Assembly (NCBI GenBank): GCA_022705125.1
Contig: JAKJFB010000177.1
Span: forward strand, 1-6,270
Source: Pseudomonadota bacterium
GTDB lineage: Bacteria > Pseudomonadota > Gammaproteobacteria > Pseudomonadales > UBA5518
Length of the DNA stretch: 6,270 nucleotides
Direction: 5' to 3'
Part shown: piece by piece, positions 1-6,256 of the stretch
How positions within the stretch are numbered: the first letter of the stretch is position 1
How the letters are laid out: each line of letters opens with the position of its first letter
Notes under the pieces: generated by a model
The model's database searches: none
Seen by the model: the letters and a program-made list of their open reading frames with translations, nothing else
What the model was told of the DNA's origin: nothing
Translations under genes and position numbers: made by a program

Positions 1-1
1 G

Positions 2-82
2 CTCGATGCACATGCCTACTGGATAGACGACGGCGACCACGCGGAGGAGCCCTTAGCGCCCCATTTGGGGTTGCAGCCATGA
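2..82 (+). CDS. Possible C-terminal tail of an upstream gene (partial)
   Basis: The window opens inside a reading frame that gives 26 codons, ending in the peptide HLGLQP and a TGA at 80-82. About 19 of 26 third positions are G or C, which fits the coding bias of the rest of the window. The overlapping frame beginning at base 1 has mostly A or T third positions. The peptide is acidic (it includes WIDDGDHAEE), and I do not recognise a family. The stop lies 69 bases before the pbpG start, a plausible gap between consecutive genes. The stretch is too short to prove that it is coding. Confidence 0.3.
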   Translation, partial: LDAHAYWIDDGDHAEEPLAPHLGLQP

Positions 83-99
83 TTTCTACTGGCTGATCC

Positions 100-127
100 G
101 GAACTTATCTATTACTCTTCATGTGAT
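100..127 (+). promoter_or_regulatory. Candidate sigma-E-like promoter of pbpG
   Basis: GGAACTT at 100-106 matches the -35 consensus of the envelope-stress sigma factor RpoE. After a 15-base spacer comes TGTGA at 122-126, which differs by one base from the TCTGA type of -10 element. The mismatch falls on the important C. Transcription would start near 133, leaving a leader of about 19 bases that contains the ribosome binding site at 139-144. I found no convincing sigma-70 promoter in the same stretch, only a weak TATTAC at 110-115 without a -35. This is inferred from sequence match and spacing only. Confidence 0.3.
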
Positions 128-138
128 CGGCGAACATT

Positions 139-144
139 GGAGAG
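139..144 (+). promoter_or_regulatory. Ribosome binding site fixing the pbpG start at 152
   Basis: GGAGAG lies 7 bases before the ATG at 152, which is ideal spacing. The frame also has an in-frame TTG at 137, but that codon overlaps this site and would add five residues ahead of the signal peptide. The ATG at 152 is therefore preferred. Confidence 0.7.
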
Positions 145-151
145 TATCGGC

Positions 152-1033
152 ATGAAGCGCGGGAAAAGTACGTCCATGGCCCTGCTGGCGGGGCTCATGT
201 ACAGCCTGCTCGCCTGCGCCGCGGCTCTCGCCGAACCACGGGCGCTGGACCCGCACCGCCTGCAACTGCAATCGACCAAGGCCGTGGTGTTCGACGCGCG
301 CACCGGTCAGATCCTTTACGCAAAGAACGCCGAAGCCACCGCGCCGATCGCCTCGATCACCAAGCTGATGACCGCGATGGTGGTGCTCGACGCCAAGCTG
401 CCGATGGACGAGATGCTGACCATCTCGAAGGACGACGTCGATCGGCTCAAAGGAACCTACTCGCGGCTGCAGATAGGTACCCGGCAGTCGCGCAAGGAAA
501 TGCTGCGCCTGGCGCTGATGTCATCCGAGAACCGCGCGGCCTCGGCGCTGGGCCGCCACTACCCGGGTGGGCGCGCCGCCTTCATCGCGCAGATGAACCG
601 CAAGGCCGCCGCGCTGCGCATGAGCCACACCCACTTCGACGACACCACCGGGCTGTCGAGCCGCAACCTCTCCTCGGCCGGCGACCTCGTGAAGATGACG
701 CAGGCCGCCAGCCAGTACGCGCTGATCCGCGAGTTCACGACCACCCCGGAGCGCACGGTGAGTTTTCCGCAGCCGCGCTATTCGCTCGGTTTCGTGAACA
801 CCAATCGCCTGGTGCGCGCGGGGTCGTGGGACATCGAGCTGAGCAAGACCGGATACACCAACGAAGCCGGCCGCTGCCTGGTCATGAAAACCCGCGTCGG
901 CGACCGTCCGCTGGTGATGGTGTTGCTGAATTCGCAGGGCAAGCTCACTCCCGTGGGTGACGCCACGCGCATCAAGCAGTGGCTCGAAACCAGCAATTAC
1001 CTCGTCCTCGCCCGCCGCACCACGTCCGCCTGA
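152..1033 (+). CDS. pbpG: D-alanyl-D-alanine endopeptidase (PBP7 type), PbpG
   Basis: This is a periplasmic low-molecular-weight penicillin-binding protein of peptidase family S11 (293 aa). It cuts D-Ala-meso-DAP cross-bridges in peptidoglycan during wall remodelling. Residues 1-27 form a signal peptide: basic start MKRGK, hydrophobic core, and an ALA cleavage site before EPRALD. A Cys at residue 22 preceded by LLA makes a weak alternative lipoprotein site. All three active-site motifs are present: SITK at 68-71 (nucleophile Ser68, Lys71), SEN at 125-127, and KTG at 232-234. The stretches around them (LMTAMVVLDAKLP, LALMSSENRAA, HYPGG, KTGYTNEAGRCLVM) match E. coli PBP7 as I remember it. The length fits PBP7, and there is no long C-terminal extension with an amphipathic anchor as in PBP5 or PBP6. 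The gene stands alone, facing mdlB. The start is chosen from the ribosome binding site at 139-144. Confidence 0.95.
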   Translation: MKRGKSTSMALLAGLMYSLLACAAALAEPRALDPHRLQLQSTKAVVFDARTGQILYAKNAEATAPIASITKLMTAMVVLDAKLPMDEMLTISKDDVDRLKGTYSRLQIGTRQSRKEMLRLALMSSENRAASALGRHYPGGRAAFIAQMNRKAAALRMSHTHFDDTTGLSSRNLSSAGDLVKMTQAASQYALIREFTTTPERTVSFPQPRYSLGFVNTNRLVRAGSWDIELSKTGYTNEAGRCLVMKTRVGDRPLVMVLLNSQGKLTPVGDATRIKQWLETSNYLVLARRTTSA

Positions 1034-1045
1034 GCCTCGCCGTCG

Positions 1046-1072
1046 GTCCGGATTCGTCCGGACAAATGTCCG
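1046..1072 (+). terminator. Hairpin(s) between convergent pbpG and mdlB, possible terminator
   Basis: A perfect 7-bp stem (GTCCGGA at 1046-1052 and TCCGGAC at 1057-1063) encloses a TTCG tetraloop, 12 bases after the pbpG stop. A second, mutually exclusive stem pairs CGGAC at 1059-1063 with GTCCG at 1068-1072 around AAAT. Neither arm is followed by a T-run on either strand, so this is not a textbook intrinsic terminator. Its place between two convergent genes still suggests a role at mRNA 3' ends. The motif GTCCG occurs five times between 1024 and 1087. Confidence 0.4.
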
Positions 1073-1107
1073 CACCGCGTAGGTCCGCATTCATGAGGAC
1101 AGGGGCT

Positions 1108-2856
1108 TCAGACCGAGAGATCCACCGGCGATTCCATGCGCTGGAGCTCCCATAGCCGGCGGTAGAGGCCGCCGCGCGCGATCAGTTGCGCATGGGAGCC
1201 TCGCTCCTCGATGTGGCCGCGCGCGAGCACCACGATCTCGTCGACTTCGCGCAGCGTCGAGAGGCGGTGGGCGATCACCACCATCGACACCTTGCCCCGT
1301 AGCGCATGCAGCGCCTGCTGCAGCAGTTCCTCGGTCGCGCTGTCGATGCTCGCCGTGGCCTCGTCGAGGATCAGTATCGCGGGATCGCGCAGTAGCGCCC
1401 GCGCCAGAATCACCTGCTGGCGCTGGCCGGCGGACAGCGCTGCGCCCCGCTCGCCCACCGGTGTCTGCAATCCGGGCTCCAGGCTGGCGAGGAAGGGACC
1501 GAGGCCGGCGCGCTGGGCAACTTCCAGGATCCGCGCCCCCCCGGCACCCAGCCCGAAGTCGATGTTCTCCGCGATCGTGCCCGCGAGCAGGAAGGGATCC
1601 TGCGGCACATAGCCCACCAGCCGCCCGAAAGTACCGTCGTCGATGTCGGCGAGCGGCACTCCGCCCAGCGTGATCGTGCCCGCCGCAGGTTCATGGAAAC
1701 GCAGCAGCAGCCCCGCGATCGTGCTCTTGCCGCTGCCGGTCGCCCCCACCAGCGCCAGCGACCGCCCGGGCGCGATGTCGAAGCCGATATCGTGCAGCAC
1801 CGCCGGCCCGGCGTCGTAGGCGAAGCCGACACCCTCGGCGCGCAGCCGCGTGTCTGCCGGCAGCGGTCCCTGCAGCCGTGGCGCGCGCGCATCGCTGCGC
1901 TCGCTCAGCTCGAACACCCGCGCGCCCGAGACCATCGCGCTCTGGAACATGCTGAGACGGTGCGTGACGTCGATCACCGGCTCGGCAAGCCGCCCGAGGT
2001 AGTTCACGAACACGTAGATCACCCCGATCTCGATGCCGCCCCGCATCGCCTCGGTGCCGGACCACAGCACCAGCGCGGCCATGCTGCACGCCATGAGCAC
2101 GTCCGCCAGCGGGCGCAGCATCATCGCGTCGAGCCGCAACGAGGCCATGCGCGCGCGGTAGTGCGTGCTGCACAGCTCGCCGAAGCGCGCGTCGAAGCGC
2201 CCGGCCTGGCGCGTGAGCTGGATGGCGCGCACGCCGCCGATCGACTCCGACAGCGCCCCGTTGATCGACGCCAGCGCCTGGCGCACCGCGCGAAAGCGCG
2301 CGCCGCTCACGCGCTGGTAGGCCCACATCACTGCCAGCGCGGCCGGCAGGAAGGCGAGACAGGGAATCGCCAGGCGCCAGTCGAGCAGCAGCATCGCGAC
2401 CGCCATGCCGATCACGCGCGCGCTGTTGGCAACCACCACGCCCAGCACGTTGACGTAGAAGTCCTTCACCGCCTCGGTGTCGTTGGTGAGCCGCGACACC
2501 ACCGCGCCCACCGGCGTGCGGTCGAACCAGGCCACCGGCAGGCGCAGCGCCGTGGCGAAGGCCCGCTCGCGCAGGCTCGCGACCGCGGCGAGCGCGATGC
2601 GCGCCAGCTGAACGCCCTGCGCGTAGCCCGCGGCCGCGGCGATCAGCTGCAGCACGACGTAGGCACCCGCCAGTCCCAGCACCGTCGCGAGCGGGTACGA
2701 GCCCGTCTGCACGTGCTCGTCGATGAACACCTTGATCAGCAGCGGGCCGCCCACCTCGGCCGCGGCCGCGACCAGTACCAGCGCGGCGGCAGTCGCGAAG
2801 GCGCGCCGATCGCGCGTGGCCAGCGCGAGCAGCCGCGCCAGGGTACCCTTGCTCAT
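1108..2856 (-). CDS. mdlB: MdlB-type ABC half-transporter (permease plus ATPase)
   Basis: An inner-membrane ABC exporter half-transporter of 582 aa, and the presumed partner of the MdlA-like protein encoded just upstream. Residues 1-310 are a six-helix membrane domain, with the MdlB-like stretches VAAAAEVGGPLLI (29-41), SRLTNDTE (121-128) and MLLLDWR (155-161). Residues 337-582 are the nucleotide-binding domain: Walker A GATGSGKST (371-379), Q-loop Gln419, signature LSAGQ (474-478), Walker B ILILDE (494-499) with catalytic Glu499, and H-loop His530. The catalytic Glu and His are intact, but the signature has Ala in place of the first Gly of LSGGQ. The start ATG overlaps the mdlA stop as ATGA, and GGAG (minus strand, 2868-2865) sits 8 bases upstream. 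The frame stays open beyond 2856 only as a shadow of mdlA. In E. coli MdlAB is called multidrug-resistance-like. The substrate cannot be read from this sequence. Confidence 0.93.
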   Translation of the reverse strand: MSKGTLARLLALATRDRRAFATAAALVLVAAAAEVGGPLLIKVFIDEHVQTGSYPLATVLGLAGAYVVLQLIAAAAGYAQGVQLARIALAAVASLRERAFATALRLPVAWFDRTPVGAVVSRLTNDTEAVKDFYVNVLGVVVANSARVIGMAVAMLLLDWRLAIPCLAFLPAALAVMWAYQRVSGARFRAVRQALASINGALSESIGGVRAIQLTRQAGRFDARFGELCSTHYRARMASLRLDAMMLRPLADVLMACSMAALVLWSGTEAMRGGIEIGVIYVFVNYLGRLAEPVIDVTHRLSMFQSAMVSGARVFELSERSDARAPRLQGPLPADTRLRAEGVGFAYDAGPAVLHDIGFDIAPGRSLALVGATGSGKSTIAGLLLRFHEPAAGTITLGGVPLADIDDGTFGRLVGYVPQDPFLLAGTIAENIDFGLGAGGARILEVAQRAGLGPFLASLEPGLQTPVGERGAALSAGQRQQVILARALLRDPAILILDEATASIDSATEELLQQALHALRGKVSMVVIAHRLSTLREVDEIVVLARGHIEERGSHAQLIARGGLYRRLWELQRMESPVDLSV

Positions 2857-4598
2857 GCGCGCTGCTCCACGGTGGCCGCCAGCTGCTGGTAGCGCCAGGT
2901 CTGCGCGTACCAGCCACCGGCCGCGAGCAGCGCGGCGTGGGTGCCGCGCTCGGCAACGCACCCCTCGCGCAGCACCAGGATCTCCTCGGCCGACTGCAGC
3001 GCCGAGAGACGATGGCTGACGACTATGCGGCTGAGGTGACGCGTATGGCGTTCGAGCTCGCCGAGGATGCGGTGCTCGGTTTCGGCGTCCACGGCCGACA
3101 GCGCGTCGTCGAGCAGCAGGATCCTCGCCTCGCCGAGCAGCGCGCGCGCCAGGCACAAGCGCTGGCGCTGCCCGCCCGAGAGCGTGACCCCGCGCTCGCC
3201 CACCTCGGTGGCCAGCCCCGCGGGCAGCTGCGCGAGGTCGCCGTCCAGCGCAGCCATGCGCACCGCGGCCATGACCGCGGCGTCGTCCGCCGCGGGCCGC
3301 GACAGCACCAGGTTCGCGCGCAGCGTGTCGGAGAACAGCATCGATTCCTGCATCACCAGCGCCACGGCCTCGCGCAGCGCCTCCAGCCGGTACGCCGCGA
3401 GCTCGCGCCCGCCGAGGCGGATGCGCACGCCGGGCGCGTCGTAGAAACGCGCGAGCAGCGCGAGCAGCGTGGACTTGCCAGAGCCGGTCGGGCCGACGAT
3501 GCCGAGGGTGCGTCCCGGCGCCAGCGTGAACGCGAGATCCGCCAGCGCAGGCCGGGTGCGGCCCGGGTAGCTGAAGGACCGGACCCTCACCTCGAGGCGG
3601 TGATCCTCGACCACGGCGAGGGTGCCGCTGTCGGGCACCGCCGAGGGCGTGCGCAGGAACGCCTGGATGCGCTCCCAGGCAGCCTTGCCACGCTGCACCA
3701 GGTTCGCCACCCAGCCGAAGGCGAACATCGGCCACACCAGTTGCCCCAGGTACAGGCTGAAGGTGGTGAGCTCACCGATCGTGAGCCGTCCCAGGCTGAT
3801 CAGCCAGGCACCGCCGCCGATGCTGATCAGGAACGAGGCGCCCACGGTGAGGTAGATGATCGGGTCGTAGCGCGAATCGACGCGCGCCACGCGCAGGTTC
3901 GCCTCGGTCGCCTCGTCCGAGGCGCGCGCCAGCAGGGCCTCGGCATGCGCCTCGGCGCCCAGCCCGCGCAGCGCGCGCAGCCCGGCCACGCTCTCCTGGG
4001 TCACCGCGTTCAGCCGGCTGAAGGCGCCCTGCGCCGCGTCGAAATGCTGGTGAAGTTGCTGCCCCAGGCGCCACATCGCCCAGCTCATCAGCGGCCACGG
4101 TGCCAGCGCCATCAGCGTCAGCCAGCCGCTCAGCGTGAACACCATCACCCCGAGCACCAGCACGCCGGTCATGACGCCATCGAAAATCGAGAGCACCGCT
4201 TCGCCAGCGGTCATCTCCACGGCCTGCACGTCGTTGGTCGCGCGCGCCATCAGGTCACCGGCGGGAAAGGCACCGAGCGCCGCCGGCGACAGCCCGAGCA
4301 GGTGAGCGTGGATCTGCCGGCGCAGCTCGCGCCCGAGCGAATAGGACGCGCCGTAGAGGATCTGCCGCCACAGGAAGCGCAACCCGTAGATGCCCAGCGC
4401 CGCAGCCACGATCGCGCCGGCGTACAGCCACAGCTCGCCGGCGTCCAGCGTCTGCGCGTGGATACCATCGACGACGCGGCCCACGATGGCCGGTGGCAGC
4501 AGGCCGAGCAATGCGACCGCGGTCAGCATCAGGCCCGCCACCGCGTAGCGGTGCCAATGCGCGCGGAAGAAGCCGCGCAGTTCCCAGAAGATGTTCAT
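2853..4598 (-). CDS. mdlA: MdlA-type ABC half-transporter (permease plus ATPase)
   Basis: The first gene of the two-gene exporter operon, 581 aa, in the inner membrane. The membrane domain covers about residues 1-310, with family stretches LLPPAIVGRVVDG (33-45), GDLMARATNDV (114-124) and RVARVDSRYDP (236-246). The nucleotide-binding domain covers 333-581: Walker A GPTGSGKST (369-377), Q-loop Gln417, signature LSGGQ (473-477), Walker B LLLDD (494-498), D-loop SAVD (501-504) and H-loop His529. Residue 498, which follows the Walker B Asp, is Asp where active ABC ATPases have catalytic Glu. E. coli MdlA also has DD here, so this is a family trait and not decay. The start MNIFWELRGFFR aligns with the E. 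coli N terminus. The frame extends upstream to 4757 without protein-like content. No Shine-Dalgarno sequence precedes this ATG, so it may be translated from a very short or leaderless mRNA. Confidence 0.93.
   Translation of the reverse strand: MNIFWELRGFFRAHWHRYAVAGLMLTAVALLGLLPPAIVGRVVDGIHAQTLDAGELWLYAGAIVAAALGIYGLRFLWRQILYGASYSLGRELRRQIHAHLLGLSPAALGAFPAGDLMARATNDVQAVEMTAGEAVLSIFDGVMTGVLVLGVMVFTLSGWLTLMALAPWPLMSWAMWRLGQQLHQHFDAAQGAFSRLNAVTQESVAGLRALRGLGAEAHAEALLARASDEATEANLRVARVDSRYDPIIYLTVGASFLISIGGGAWLISLGRLTIGELTTFSLYLGQLVWPMFAFGWVANLVQRGKAAWERIQAFLRTPSAVPDSGTLAVVEDHRLEVRVRSFSYPGRTRPALADLAFTLAPGRTLGIVGPTGSGKSTLLALLARFYDAPGVRIRLGGRELAAYRLEALREAVALVMQESMLFSDTLRANLVLSRPAADDAAVMAAVRMAALDGDLAQLPAGLATEVGERGVTLSGGQRQRLCLARALLGEARILLLDDALSAVDAETEHRILGELERHTRHLSRIVVSHRLSALQSAEEILVLREGCVAERGTHAALLAAGGWYAQTWRYQQLAATVEQRA
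2865..2868 (-). promoter_or_regulatory. mdlB ribosome binding site inside the mdlA 3' end
   Basis: On the minus strand GGAG stands 8 bases before the mdlB ATG at 2856, within the last codons of mdlA. Together with the ATGA stop-start overlap it supports translational coupling, which would give roughly equal amounts of the two half-transporters. Confidence 0.6.
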
Positions 4599-4720
4599 GT
4601 CCGCACGATACCCGATCGCGTCGGAGCGAAGGAAAGCACGGCGCGTGTCCGTCAAAGAATGCACACGAATGGCCCGCGCTCCGGTTGGCGCGGTGGCCTG
4701 GCAACGGGGACTTTGCGAAC
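4599..4720. other. Divergent regulatory region between mdlA and the ECF sigma gene
   Basis: This 122-bp gap must carry promoters for both divergent operons. On the plus strand, GGAAAG at 4631-4636 and CGTCAAA at 4650-4656 resemble an ECF-type -35/-10 pair, but the 14-base gap between GGAAA and CGTC is one to two bases short. On the minus strand, TATCGT (4610-4605) could be a -10 element. Its expected start site falls on the mdlA ATG, but its -35 (TTCCTT) is poor. A TTGACG on the minus strand (4655-4650) has no matching -10. None of these is firm. I see no clear operator palindrome. Confidence 0.35.
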
Positions 4721-5341
4721 ATGACGGCGTACGAGCACTTGCGCCCGGCACCGGCATCGGCCGCCAGCGAGGGCAACGCTACGGGGAGAGCCGTGACGCG
4801 CATCGAGGATGTCCCGGACGAAACCCTGGTCGCAGCGCTCGCGCGAGGCGACCAGCGCGCGCTCGCGCAACTGGTGCAGCGCCACGGCGGCTGGGCCGCG
4901 CGCTTCGCCGAGCGCATGACGGGCAGTCCGCATGTCGCCGAGGACGTGGTGCAGAACGCGTTCCTGCGGCTGTGGAACAGCGCCGAGCGCTGGGAAGGCC
5001 GTTCGCGGTTCACGACCTGGTTCTACCGCGTGCTGCACAACCTGGCGGTGGACGAGCTGCGCCGGCGCCGCAGCGGCCACGAGGAGCTGGACGAAGCGCT
5101 CGAGGATCCCGCCGCCACGCCACCGCAACAGCTCGAGCAGGAGCGCCGCGCCGCGCGCGTGCGCGCCGCCCTCGAGCGCCTGCCCGAGCGCCAGCGCGCG
5201 GCACTGGTGCTGCGCCACTACGAGGGCTGCTCGCAGGGCGAGGCGGCGCAGATTCTCGGCATCAGCGAGGGCGCGCTGGAATCGCTGCTCTCGCGCGGGC
5301 GCGCCACGCTGCGCGAGCAACTGCGCGGCGAACTGCACTAG
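4721..5341 (+). CDS. ECF (group 4) sigma-70 family RNA polymerase sigma factor
   Basis: An alternative sigma factor that directs RNA polymerase to stress-type promoters. From the ATG at 4721 it has 206 aa. Residues 34-60 form the usual ECF start (DETLVAALARGDQRALAQLV and on). Region 2 follows, with region 2.2 AEDVVQNAFLRLW (73-85) and regions 2.3-2.4 at 96-117, from RFTTWFYRVLHNLAV into a run of Arg. Residues 118-143 are an acidic linker, and region 4 spans about 145-203, with the promoter-binding helix-turn-helix at 171-194 (SQGEAAQILG, then LLSRGR). There is no region 1 or 3, which defines the ECF class. The start is uncertain: a GTG at 4793 with GGGGAG just before it would give 182 aa, equally normal for the class, whereas the ATG has only GGGGA 10 bases away. 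The stop codon overlaps the ribosome binding site of the next gene, so the two are coupled. Confidence 0.92.
   Translation: MTAYEHLRPAPASAASEGNATGRAVTRIEDVPDETLVAALARGDQRALAQLVQRHGGWAARFAERMTGSPHVAEDVVQNAFLRLWNSAERWEGRSRFTTWFYRVLHNLAVDELRRRRSGHEELDEALEDPAATPPQQLEQERRAARVRAALERLPERQRAALVLRHYEGCSQGEAAQILGISEGALESLLSRGRATLREQLRGELH
4783..4788 (+). promoter_or_regulatory. Ribosome binding site for an alternative sigma-factor start at GTG 4793
   Basis: GGGGAG lies 4 bases before an in-frame GTG at 4793. It matches the Shine-Dalgarno sequence better than anything before the ATG at 4721. Starting here removes 24 low-complexity residues (rich in Ala, Pro and Ser) that are not part of the conserved sigma domain. 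The spacing is rather short, so I leave the choice open. Confidence 0.4.
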
Positions 5342-5345
5342 GAGG
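5340..5345 (+). promoter_or_regulatory. Consensus ribosome binding site overlapping the sigma-factor stop
   Basis: A perfect AGGAGG begins within the TAG stop of the sigma gene (5339-5341) and lies 8 bases before the ATG at 5354. Ribosomes finishing the sigma factor would be placed to start the next gene, which suits a sigma/anti-sigma pair needing balanced amounts. Confidence 0.8.
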
Positions 5346-5353
5346 ACGGACGC

Positions 5354-5785
5354 ATGGACATCCACCGTTTCAGCGAACTGGCCGGCGCCCACGGCGCCGC
5401 GCGCGAACGCTGGCCCGAGCCCGATCGCGCGCTGTACGACCGTTTCGCCGCCAGCCCCGAGGGCCTGGGAATCCTGGCCGATGCCGGGCGCATCGACGCC
5501 TTCCTCGACGGCTGGCAGGCGCCGGCCGACGACCTCGGGCGCGTGGCGCGCATCGTGGCGGCGGCGAACACGCCCGCGCACGGCGCGCGGGATACCGCGC
5601 CGGTGCCCGCTGCCCGTACGGGGAGCCCCTCGCGCAGGATCGCGGCGTGGCTCTCGACCGGCTTCGCGGCCTCGGCGCTGTGCGGCTTCCTGCTCGGCTT
5701 CACGCAGGCCAGCGCGAACAGTGACGAGGAGGTCTACATGGACCTGCTGCTCGGCAGCAACACCGTGATGGAGGAATTCCTGTGA
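5354..5785 (+). CDS. Single-pass membrane protein, putative anti-sigma factor of the adjacent ECF sigma
   Basis: A 143-aa protein. Residues 1-95 are a soluble, mostly charged N-terminal part. Residues 96-118 are one hydrophobic helix (IAAWLSTGFAASALCGFLLG), preceded by the basic SRR at 93-95 and followed by an acidic tail (SDEEVYMD). By the positive-inside rule the N-terminal domain is cytoplasmic and about 25 residues face the periplasm. That topology and the position directly after an ECF sigma gene fit an anti-sigma factor of the CnrY type. There is no HxxxCxxC zinc motif: the only Cys, residue 110, is in the membrane helix, so it is not a standard zinc-binding anti-sigma factor. The N terminus (RERWPEPDRALYDRF, then a short helical stretch ending FLDGW) resembles uncharacterised proteins I recall beside ECF sigma and metal-sensor genes in proteobacteria. 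The function is inferred from topology and neighbours. Translation has a consensus ribosome binding site, and the stop overlaps the next start as GTGA. Confidence 0.85.
   Translation: MDIHRFSELAGAHGAARERWPEPDRALYDRFAASPEGLGILADAGRIDAFLDGWQAPADDLGRVARIVAAANTPAHGARDTAPVPAARTGSPSRRIAAWLSTGFAASALCGFLLGFTQASANSDEEVYMDLLLGSNTVMEEFL
5770..5775 (+). promoter_or_regulatory. Ribosome binding site fixing the sensor-gene start at GTG 5782
   Basis: GGAGGA stands 6 bases before GTG 5782, which overlaps the previous stop as GTGA. An in-frame ATG at 5791 is an alternative but lies 15 bases from this site, so the GTG is preferred. Confidence 0.65.
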
Positions 5786-6256
5786 GCCTCATGCAGACCC
5801 TGAAGCGCCCGGTCGTGCTGGGCACGCTGCTCGCGGTGTCCGCCGCGGGCAACCTGTTCCTCGGCGGCATCCTGGCCGGGCGCATCGGCGGGCTACGAGC
5901 GCGACTTCGAGTCGAGGCTGCGTGCCGTGCCCGAGGAGCGCCGGCGCGAGATCCGCGACCTGCTGCGCCAGGGCAAGCCCGCCATGCGCGCGCAGCACGA
6001 GGCGATGCGCGAACTGCACGAGGCGCTCGCCACCGAGCTCACGCGCGATCATCCGGATCGCGCGCTGCTCGAAAAGCAGATGGCCGACATGCGTACGCGC
6101 AACCTCGCGATGCAGGAAGCGCTGCACAAGAGCTTCCTGGATACCGCCCTGACGCTGGCGCCGGAGGAGCGGCGCAAGATGCTCGACGCCATGCAGGAAC
6201 AACGCGAACGCGGCTGGCGCCGCGGGCAGGCCGACCGGCATGACGCCAGACCATGA
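5782..6256 (+). CDS. Spy/CnrX-like periplasmic heavy-metal sensor, with apparent 1-base frameshift
   Basis: Two frames together make one plausible protein. The first (5782 to about 5890) encodes MSLMQTLKRP and a membrane anchor (residues 11-31, ending GGILAGRIGG). The second (about 5891-6256) encodes a long charged helical domain starting YERDFESRLRAVPEERRREI. Dropping one G from the GGG at 5890-5892 joins them into a 157-aa protein, the usual size for periplasmic heavy-metal sensor (CnrX/Spy/CpxP-like) proteins. His72, His79, His90, His115 and several Met residues are possible metal ligands, but I cannot align them to the CnrX site. LTLAPEERRKML (123-134) matches the family's closing helix. 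Without the shift, the first frame runs on to 6243 as Arg/Ala-rich nonsense. The gene may be a true pseudogene, a frameshifted gene or a sequencing error. Its likely job is to sense metal or envelope damage and control the anti-sigma factor encoded upstream. Confidence 0.75.

Noticed and set aside
1..80. Minus-strand frame starting with ATG at 80 and open to the window edge
   Set aside because: It is Arg-rich and pairs with the low-GC3 frame of the plus strand. The plus-strand frame 2-82 shows better coding bias.
74..95. 6-bp inverted repeat (CAGCCA ... TGGCTG) as a terminator
   Set aside because: The loop is 10 bases, the stem is short and no T-run follows, so it could easily arise by chance.
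212..223. Lipobox-like LLAC in the PbpG signal peptide
   Set aside because: The following ALA cleavage site fits a normal signal peptide, and PBP7 proteins are not usually lipoproteins. I mention it only as an alternative.
521..1090. Minus-strand open frame opposite pbpG
   Set aside because: It lies antisense to the conserved PBP7 sequence and has no recognisable features.
2857..3735. Upstream extension of the mdlB frame to 3735
   Set aside because: This part reads in another frame of mdlA and is Arg/Ala/Gly-rich. The ATG at 2856 has a ribosome binding site and matches the MdlB N terminus.
4597..4606. 10-base word ATGTCCGCAC shared with 1066-1075
   Set aside because: Several 10-base matches are expected by chance in a window of this size, so I draw no conclusion.
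2937..4724. Long plus-strand open frame (595 codons) opposite mdlA
   Set aside because: It is antisense to a clear ABC transporter gene. Its translation is rich in Arg, Gln, Ala and His with no family features, as expected from a stop-poor GC-rich complement.
4599..4757. Upstream extension of mdlA to 4757
   Set aside because: The added residues do not resemble the transporter N terminus, they overlap the sigma-factor gene, and MNIFWELRGFFR aligns with E. coli MdlA.
4591..5724. Plus-strand open frame of 377 codons across the sigma and anti-sigma genes
   Set aside because: It is a shadow frame with Arg/Ala-rich content overlapping the recognised sigma domain.
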